From Rhododendron vialii (lineage: Eukaryota; Streptophyta; Magnoliopsida; Ericales; Ericaceae), in assembly GCF_030253575.1 (NCBI RefSeq), contig NC_080564.1:6802501-6866500 (forward strand): a stretch of 64,000 nucleotides of DNA. The letters run 5' to 3'. Shown in pieces: positions 56,499-64,000 of the stretch; position 1 is the stretch's first letter; each line of letters starts with the position of its first letter. The notes beneath the pieces are model-generated. The model had not been told where the DNA came from. It did no database searches and worked only from the letters and a program-made list of their open reading frames with translations. Both the position numbers and the translations under genes were made by a program.

Positions 56499-57214
56499 TG
56501 AGGCCGAAATAACGGCTCGTGTCCATGCCGAGTGAATATCGAACCTCCCACGAACGATCTAGGCGTGTCCGAACCTTGTCGATGGCTAGGCTGAACCACG
56601 AACGATCTAGGCATGTCCGAACCATGTCGATGGTTCGGCTAAGCTTGTACCAACGATCGGCGAAACCTCCCCAAAAGTCAGAAGGAATCATTGGTCGAGC
56701 ATGCTGATCCTTCGATGGTCGGACTCCACGTTCAGCCTTGAACAGACTTGGGGACCATGCTACCAGCCCACCCACATGGAGACGACCGCCTTAGCCATGA
56801 TGACGACTCTGACGTCATTCAAGTGATTACATGCTTGGATGAGGATGAGGATGAGAATGAGGGCATGTGAATGCCAGCTCACGGGTTACAAAACCCTAGC
56901 GTGACGATGGGCTGACATCAGCCAACGCGTGACAAGCACATATGTACAATCTTGAAGGCCAAGCCAAGGAGAACCCTATAAATATCCCATTATGCCAACC
57001 CTAGAGAAGTACATTCTCTCCCATACTAAAACCCTAATTCTTGGCTTTCATCTCTGAACACTGTACTCATCCTTGCACCAAAGGGTCATTCCGGAGATCC
57101 TCTGGTGTGATCTTTTAGTCGTGCTTTCTTGTGCAGGTTAGGTGGAAGCCAGAGGCCACTCTCAACCCAGCCACGGTCCAGGAAGGAGTGAATCAGATTT
57201 ATCAGAACCCCACA
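56499..57214 (+). mobile_element. Solo LTR, 716 bp
   Basis: Starts TGAGGCCGAAATAACGG and ends GAACCCCACA. A perfect 5-bp duplication GATAC flanks it (56494-56498 and 57215-57219). A TATA-like cctataaatatcc lies at about 56974. A duplicated block (cacgaacgatctaggc, tgtccgaacc) lies at about 56548-56635. No internal domain remains. Confidence 0.8.
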
Positions 57215-57219
57215 GATAC

Positions 57220-59267
57220 ATATCACAAGAGTATTTACTAGTAAGATAAATGAAGAGATACGTACGAGTTTACCACTATTCGTATCAAACCATAGAATAC
57301 ATATTCATTTGTCACAAGATTTTGATAACATTGACATAATGTTTTGCTATCAATTTTCTTTCCAAAGCTTAAACCATAAGGACTTCGAAATTACGATGAC
57401 ACTACATAAATATATAGCAACAAACTAACGAATCCCAAACCCCGAAAAGAAAAAACTTGAGAACACTACATTTCTGGTAGCAAAAGTGCAGAACTGCATT
57501 TCAACATCACAGCATACTCCCGACACTCAACTATCTCGGCAATGAGATTCAAAAACTGAAACCGAAACATCAGTTAGCAACTGTGAAAACTGCAAGTATC
57601 ATTAACTTATCAACCATTAGGACCGCAGTTTAAAAAACAAAAACATTAGGACCAAAATTCCTACGAAATAGTCAGCCACAAACTATAGGGTTTGTGTACA
57701 AGTTCGGTTAAGGAGCAATAAAATGCATTAGGTGTATCCAACAAACAGGGACGAACCAAATTCACATTTTGTTGCTGCAACAGTAAACAATGTGAAGGCA
57801 TTACAGGCAGCAGAAACATGCGAAGTTGAAGCTGCAAAGCGGATCTGGATGTTCATTTGTACACATTGAAAATAGGCATCAGGGAATAGAATGCCCACAG
57901 TGCCTTAGTACTGTGCAACGTAATCTGTACCATGAACCAAACTCTTTGCAAGTGAACCTCAATTTACGCAATAATAAGTAGTAAAGCATTTGCACTGATC
58001 AAACAACACAATATTGAAATTTCAAAACACTGTCCACAATGAAGAAACAAATATTGGGAAGGGAAGACCAAATTGGCAGGGGAGAGTTAAATAGTTTTGG
58101 GTTAAGATTTTAATACCAGATCAATGGTCCATCAAACTTTGGAGGGACAGATACATCTGCACACCCCAGCTAGTACTTAATCTATAACCTTGCTCCAACG
58201 TTCGAGTATCGGACAACCCACATAGGTACTTCACAAAGTTAAATGAGTTCACATATATAGGACTCAACGAACACATAACAGTAGCATGTATAGATGCTGT
58301 ATCAAGATAAAAACACACTGCATCATGTGAATTCTCTGACTGGGGATGAACCGTCTTTGGATTTTCTTACAACAATATCCACTAAGGAAGGAACTTGTTT
58401 AAGTGTTAACGATGTGAGGGCATTACAGGCAACAGAAACATGTGAAGTTCAAGCTGCAAAGCGGATCCCACTATTTGTTTTTGCACATCAAGATTTAGGC
58501 ATCGGAGAAATCAATGTTCAGAGTGCCTTAGTACAGGTGCAACATAGTTACTACTACAAACCCAAAATCAAGATTCAAACAACCAACATTATGAAATGAC
58601 CAAAGTAATTCCTTCCCACCTCCAAAGGAAGTAGAGATTAGGCTTCAACATACTGCACAACAGGAGTAGCTAGGAAAAACAAACAAACCAAGCTGCTCCA
58701 GAGCAGCTCAAGGCTCAGCTTGTTAAGCGCTCGGCTCGATTTGTTTAGTAATCGAGCTGCGCTCGAGCTCAAGTTATAGGATTGTGCACTAAACGGGCCG
58801 AGATTAACACTCTTAAGCTTGGCTTGACTTGAAAAAGCTCGACTCCCTTGCATAGGTTCAGCCCATTTATAGAGACTCGTTTCGCAAACGTACAGGACAT
58901 TTTCTGCCTAAACAAAAAGATCATGTTCATTACTCCTCCGCTATAATAGAATACAAAATCCAATTTGGAAGTTTGAACTTGAAAGGGGCAAATCACTTTT
59001 CAAAACTTTCTTTGGCACCTACTATAATATATCAGTCAATTAACCTAACGGAGATTCCTACAACAAGTTCTATTGATTTCCTAACAATCAACCACAACAA
59101 TTCATGCATACGAAAAACTAACATCTACAAGCATGAAAAATTCACATTAAACATCAGAAAATCAACCGAAATTAACCAATTGCTTTGTCTGGAAGAATAG
59201 GCGATTAAACGCGGGGTTTCTTGTGCACAACTAATCATAGAGACTGACGGATCTCATAGAGTGAATC

Positions 59268-59306
<39 letters not shown>

Positions 59307-59350
59307 ATTCAGAAGGCGGGAGAAGGGAGCGATAGAGTTTCTAGGGTTTC
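57220..59350. other. Intergenic region with a duplicated block; possible minus-strand leader
   Basis: A block of about 130 bp (gcattacaggcagcagaaac ... gtgccttagta) at about 57797-57930 recurs at about 58418-58540. Around 58680-58850 there are gagctcg/gctcgag-rich repeats. Near 59271-59345, on the minus strand, the sequence reads like a plant 5' leader (gaaaccctagaaactc, then CT run), but I found no coding region after it. It may be a decayed or non-coding transcript. Confidence 0.35.
59271..59302 (+). repeat. (GA)n microsatellite
   Basis: A pure GA run of about 30 bases. Confidence 0.85.
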
Positions 59351-60189
59351 CGATTGAAACTTCAGGCAGTGGCCAGTGGGTACTTGTAGAGAGATGCACG
59401 GTTCTAATTTTGGGCCGAAGTCAGAACAGCCCAAAAAGAATGTCAGACCAGCCCAGCTACGAAGTATTGGGCCGAAGTCGAACCTGCCCAATCCCTGTTC
59501 AGTTGCACAAAAAGGATGTGATATGAAATGATGACAAAATCGACTTTCCCGTAATCTTCTATGTGTTTCGTTACCAAAAATGCTAAGAACACAACAATCT
59601 AAACACACTACTATGATAGTATATGAACAATGATCAAGAACCATTTTTTTACATAAGAAAATGCTAGTATATGTATACTTGGAGCAAAGTAGTGCCATTA
59701 TTAATAAAGAATTGAACTAGTAGATTCAACTCGCACCACACAAAAATCTAATTTAGAAAAAGACAAACATACGTTTATGGATAATTTGTTTATACTATTT
59801 CCACGTAGCTAGGTATTAATAAGTAAGTTTCTTTTTTCAATATGATTGTGTTGATTTCTAAAAGAGTATGATTACGATACCAAACGAAGGTAGGACAAGC
59901 AGACACCCATTTAAAAAAGATATAAGTAGTAGAAGACACCGAGAAACGACCACCCGCTCAAAACTTGTAGAAACAACCACATATCCTCTTTGTCATTTTG
60001 TGTAGTTGTCATCGAATGTGGCCAAAGCAAGGGAAGCAACCAACCACTAGTCCGGTCACTAGGCTAGTGCTAACCATGTCACCGTCGGTCCACTAGCTAG
60101 CTGATGAAAAGAAATGGTTCCTGATCATTGTTCATGATTGTAGACAGAATCAATTAACCGTCCTTGTGGCTTGGATGTACTCCATGCCT

Positions 60190-60420
60190 CCTTGGGGCAC
60201 ACCTACAAACTTCATTAAGGATGGCCTCATTCGCGATCGTAACGGGCAGTGGGTCGTGGGTTTTCACAGAAACGTGCAAGCAAGTTCCAGTGCGCGCCAT
60301 GGCTGAAATTTGGGCTTCGATGGATGGATGGCTTGCAACTCGCTCTCGCAGGAAATATCAGGAGGCTATAGATGTGGAGGAGATGGATGCTCTTTGGTCT
60401 GTTGGTCATAACCACACTAA
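60190..60420 (+). pseudogene. RNase H-type retroelement fragment, copy 2
   Basis: From 60190 the frame reads PWGTPTNFIKDGLIRDRNGQWVVGFHRNVQASSSA, then after a frameshift MAEIWASMDGW. This is the start of the RNase H domain that closes many plant LINE proteins (GlIRD..G.W..GF pattern and AEIW). No reverse transcriptase accompanies it, so it is a small relic. Confidence 0.7.
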
Positions 60421-60523
60421 ATAGCACAACAAAACATCATCCACTTAGTAATATCTTTGATTGCCTGCGTGTTACTCATGGAGCAACAGTAGCCATCAAG
60501 CATGTCCACCGTAAGGCGTAAAG

Positions 60524-60907
60524 TAGGGGTGTTAAAAGAGTGAGTTTGGGCCAAATTGAGTAAATTGTAAGTAGGTTGAGTCTTTAATGGGTCGTTTATC
60601 TATTGAAAACCCAATTAGTTACGAGCCTAATTACTTGTATCTGACCTGACCCATGTATTTAAAATCAAGTCAGACCCGCCCATTAACTCAGGTACATATA
60701 TATTAAAATCTATGATCATTTTTTCATTTTACGTGGTGGGTTAGTTTATAACTTGTTGGGTCATTTAACTTGGTCCAGTTGAGACCCAATTAAGACCCAC
60801 TAATAAATGGGTTAGATGAGTTTGGACTCATTCTAACCCAGCTAACAAATGAGTTGGGTTAGATATATTTATTAGTGGGTGGGTTTTGGTTGAATTTGTC
60901 ACTCCTA
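60524..60907. mobile_element. hAT-like MITE, 384 bp, with empty site in copy 1
   Basis: Ends TAGGGGTG and (complement) TAGGAGTG. The flanks GCGTAAAG (60516-60523) and ACGTAAAG (60908-60915) match at 7 of 8. Copy 1 reads a single gcataaag at about 52895. The inside is rich in gggtt and aaccca repeats. Non-coding. Confidence 0.85.
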
Positions 60908-61525
60908 ACGTAAAGCGAACAAATGTACGGATGCACAAACCAAAGACACCCCAATCTCGGTTGAGAATTTTTTTGTTTGTTAAGAAGAAGAAGAAGAAGA
61001 AGAATATTGTCTTTAATCTTTATATATATTGTTCATCTTAGGTACTGAGATTAAAAACGTAAATGTACATGCAAGACTCAACACAAAATTAGCTAGGAAT
61101 ACCAATTGTGGCATTAAAATTCAACCTTATGCTTTATTCAATTTGGTTCCTCCTTAAATTTATTTTCTTGATCAACCACACATTCCAGTCAATACACTCT
61201 AATTGGAGGTTGTGGTGGGTTGATGTTCATGACCCTAACGACTTTACCAATTATAATGACGTTTTGTCTTTAATATAAATTCGTGAACTATTAACCGGGA
61301 TCCAAATCCATCCCAAAACGTTAAATCATTATAAATTAAAATAAAGCACTTACATGCACAATTTTCAAAAGAATTTTACACCAATTTGGAGTAACAAATT
61401 GAGTGAAAATAAATTTAAAATATTATGCATAAAAAATATTTTATTGTTTAGTCTGAAATTGCAACTTTTTTTGTAGTGCAGTAAATTTGTAGCCTTGTAG
61501 GACGAAAGAAGTATGACATTAGTGT

Positions 61526-61670
61526 TTTTTTTTTTTTTAAATCGATAGAAGAGATTATTTTTACATCAGATATGAAGTATAGAGTACAAACCCGGGATAC
61601 TACATTAATTGTAAGAGCCCACGAGACACCCAAAGCCTAACAACTCAACCAATACAAGAAATAAGTCCAT
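61526..61670 (-). mobile_element. Possible SINE, minus strand
   Basis: Read on the minus strand, a tRNA-like part (ttggttgagttgttaggct; cccgggtttgtactc) is followed by sequence ending in an A run (61526-61541). The partner duplicate at 54575 lacks it, as catta there continues directly. A target duplication (cattagtg against cattatag) is only a guess. Confidence 0.4.
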
Positions 61671-62081
61671 TATAGGGATCAATTATTTGTGTTATTCAGA
61701 GCAATTGGTTTCGAAATCTATTAGAATGTTGTTTCTAACTTATTTTGCAATCGATTAGAGGACTTATCGAGACCCATTGATTAAGTAATAGATTTCACAT
61801 TGTTTTTCAATCATACTCTATTCAATTGCAAAATCGATTACAACATCTAATCAATTACGAAATTGAACATTAACCAAATGGATTACATTTTTTATTAATT
61901 GACTGTAATCGATCACGATCATATTTCACAATCGATTAACCAAATGGATTACATATTTGATTAACTGATCGATTGTTCTTGATCACGATCGATTGCAAAA
62001 TGTTTCCCAATCACACTCTATTCAATTGCAAAAACGATTGTATAACCGAATGGATTACATATTTGATTCACTAATTGATTT
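61671..62081. repeat. Degenerate repeats of CGATTA type
   Basis: Many near-copies of aatcgatta and gattacat occur (for example ccaaatggattaca at about 61877 and 61939, and gatcacgatc twice). No gene is seen. Confidence 0.55.
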
Positions 62082-62440
62082 TTTTTTTTTGCCAAAACCG
62101 ATAACAGAGAATATTATTACACATCGAAACATCAAGCGGAGCTCTGATCCCTTAATAAGGGATTAAGAATCCACGTAGGAGGGGACTCAGTCCAAAGACT
62201 ATACCCCTCACCCACTAAACCCTTACAAGCCAAAACATGCGCTACAGTGTTGGTAGAGCGCCTAGAGAAAGAAAAAATGCAACTATGAAAATTCCTCTCT
62301 AATGCCCTCACATCATTCAGAACAACGCGCACATCTTGACTAACTTCAATTTGGCCATTGAGCATATTGATTTTAGATTGAGAATCACTCTCCATCACAA
62401 CTGATGTCAAGCCCAAATGAAGTCCCAACTGCATCCCCCG
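62082..62440 (-). pseudogene. 3' end of a LINE, RNase H remnant, minus strand
   Basis: The minus-strand frame at 62132-62434 (about 100 aa) reads LGLTSVVMESDSQSKINML, RVVLNDVRALERNF and FSFSRRSTNTVAHVLA. This is the C-terminal half of the plant LINE-type RNase H domain (vEsDs, R..N..AH.LA). The strand then runs to gttatcggttttggc and an A run at about 62082-62093, a usual LINE tail. The rest of the element is missing. Confidence 0.8.
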
Positions 62441-62464
62441 TCACTGATTGATTGCACAATTGAT

Positions 62465-62835
62465 TATAGTATTATTAAAAAGTTATGAGTTTTTAGTTGA
62501 AAAGTTACAAAATGGACCAAAATATTACGATTCGTAATGAAAATGTTATGAATCATATTACTGAAAAGGTTACGATTTTTTTTTTAAAAGTTACGAAACG
62601 CACAAAAATGTTATGATTTCCGGTGAAAGTGTTATGAATTATAAGAGTTACAAAATGCACCAAAATGTTATGAATCTATTGCTTAAAAAGTTACGTTTTG
62701 TTAGCGTAAAGTTATGATATGCACTAAAAATTTATGATTTCTTTCGGAAAATATTATGAATTCTATTGATGAAAAGTTATGAATTTTTAGTATAAAGGTT
62801 ATGATACAAACTACAATGTAATGAGTGACCGGTTC
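62465..62835 (+). repeat. Diverged tandem array with GTTATGA/GTTACGA units
   Basis: About a dozen units of roughly 25-35 bp, each with gttayga and often caaaatg or gcaccaaaatg (for example gttacgaaacgcac, gttacaaaatgcac, gttatgatatgcac). The array is diverged and non-coding. Confidence 0.65.
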
Positions 62836-63072
62836 TCTAGGTAATTTTTTTTATGAGATGTCATAATATGGACCACACAATAGGTACATATATTTTGGGT
62901 TGTTTCTTGTTTCTGTAAGAAAAAGGTTTAGTTGGTTTGGGGTTTAATCTATGGGATGAATCCCTGCCGTCATGGTTACTTGATCCTTCGTCTAAGAACG
63001 AGTTTTTATCTTGATGTACTCTTTGATTGAAGTTATAATAATATCATCTGTTATCGGTTGGCAAAAAAAAAG
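62836..63072 (+). mobile_element. LINE-like 3' tail, plus strand
   Basis: The phrase tctgttatcggttggcaaaaaaaaa at about 63048-63072 mirrors the tail gttatcggttttggcaaaa of the minus-strand LINE remnant at 62082. No coding part is recognised upstream. Confidence 0.45.
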
Positions 63073-63479
63073 GTATGTATTGAAGACTAATCTTTAATCC
63101 CGTGCAATAGGTATATATGATAAATAACAGCTACGTACCTCATGCACACATTTTCTACCTGAGAAGCAGACATCGTTTCGGCACTTCCAAATAATTGCAC
63201 AAGCCATGGAAATTAAGCTGAATGCGATTCTCCATTTTATAACTTGCAATGTTGTTCTAATTAGAGTGAAGAGGATAGCAAATCCAAGAAAGATTGAAAA
63301 AAAAAAAGACAATTTTTGGTGTTTGATTAGCATGAAAATAGTTGAAAAGCGTGTGAAGTGAATTTTCTGACATACTGTAGCTTTCACTTTAATCTGTTGC
63401 TAAAGAAAACATAGAAAAACTTTACTCCATTTTTTTAGAAAAACTTTACTCCATTTTTTTAGAGTTGCCACATCTTATG
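63073..63479. other. Intergenic, no gene seen
   Basis: AT-rich. Contains a direct repeat of 23 bp (aaaaactttactccattttt) at about 63414-63460. Confidence 0.45.
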
Positions 63480-64000
63480 TGTAACAACCCTAAATTTACT
63501 TAATAAAATTAATGTTTTAATTACAATTCTTTCTTTTAGATGTTAATATAGTATTCTTTTAATAAATGATTTGATTTTTTTATGAAATTATTTAAAAGAA
63601 AATACAAAAACCTTATTGAGTAAATATGTAGATCTATATAGATGTGTGTGTACATAAAAACCCTAACCTAGATTTTTTTTTTCTCCAAATCCTAGCAAGT
63701 GGGAGAGATTGATATCCAAGTATAATCATAGTGTATAAATGTAGGTAAGGAGAGAGTCATAATTGTTATGTTAAGGAAACCTAGAAAAAATCTAGCTATG
63801 ATATGCAAAATATAGTTAGGATTCTAGAAAAATCTAGATATCCCTAGATTTTATAAGATATATTACGATTGAATTTTATTAGATATTATATATATAGATT
63901 TTGCTAGATATTATTAGATTATACAGGATTATATAAAATATGATTAGGATATTCTAAATATGATCTAGATCCTTCCTTCATTAGTATAAATTGGCATAAC
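63480..64000 (+). mobile_element. Possible LTR start running off the window
   Basis: TGTAACAACCCTAAATTT at 63480 resembles the start of many plant Ty3/gypsy LTRs. What follows is AT-rich with repeats of tctagat and agatatta. The other end lies beyond the window, so this cannot be confirmed. Confidence 0.35.

Larger units (their letters stand above)
59640..61520 (+). repeat. Segmental duplicate, copy 2 (partner 51700-54590)
   Basis: Collinear with copy 1 from gattcaactcgcaccacaca to gacgaaagaagtatgacatt. It lacks the hAT MITE and the Mutator-type element of copy 1 and has its own insert at 60524-60907, plus an AAG triplet run at about 60981-61003. Confidence 0.88.

Noticed and set aside
59309-59698. 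129-codon frame on the minus strand
   Set aside because: It overlaps what looks like a 5' leader and a segmental duplicate border, with no domain.
1-64000. CRISPR arrays, operons or bacterial-type signals
   Set aside because: None seen. Repeats here are transposons and microsatellites, and introns and gene families are those of a plant nucleus.

Overview
The window looks like nuclear DNA of a flowering plant, most likely a woody eudicot. The evidence is split genes with GT-AG introns of plant type, plant-specific families (NAC, R2R3-MYB, an F-box protein with an associated domain, a family-1 glycosyltransferase), AT-rich intergenic DNA, long (CT)n/(GA)n microsatellites and many plant transposon remnants. 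The species cannot be read from the sequence.

Four genes look intact or nearly so. They are a NAC transcription factor with a miR164-type target site (9566-10783, + strand, three exons, 338 aa), a MIXTA-like subgroup 9 R2R3-MYB (21568-23480, + strand, four exons, 340 aa), an intronless F-box protein (28373-29488, - strand, 371 aa) and an intronless UDP-glycosyltransferase of the UGT79/UGT91 type (47619-49007, - strand, 462 aa). The MYB has an in-frame TAG just before what looks like its conserved C-terminal tail. I see no sign that these genes form a cluster or pathway.

The rest is mostly transposon debris. There is one 3' LTR cut by the window start, and single LTRs without internal domains at 25825-27400, 30345-31836, 43085-44398, 45948-47143 and 56499-57214, most with 5-bp target duplications. 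A LINE remnant (25422-28227) is split by one of these LTRs. A GNOM-type Sec7 pseudogene (45419-47250) is split by another. A hAT transposase pseudogene lies on the minus strand at 33900-35290. A Helitron-like element with recognisable ends covers 39089-42603, and a second Helitron-type 3' end points the other way at 37719. Many small inverted-repeat elements are scattered throughout.

Two pairs of old direct duplications (51700-54590 with 59640-61520; 24240-25300 with 54590-55700) act as natural before-and-after comparisons. An element present in one copy is absent from the other, so several insertions can be bounded closely together with their target duplications. A third, inverted and gapped pair joins 18005-20762 with 36236-37660.

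The least familiar pattern is that four different LTR families each carry a cluster of short palindromes or inverted repeats. The palindrome sequence is unique to each family, and the clusters lie mostly upstream of the likely TATA box. This, the MYB stop codon and the split Sec7 pseudogene are the points most worth checking.
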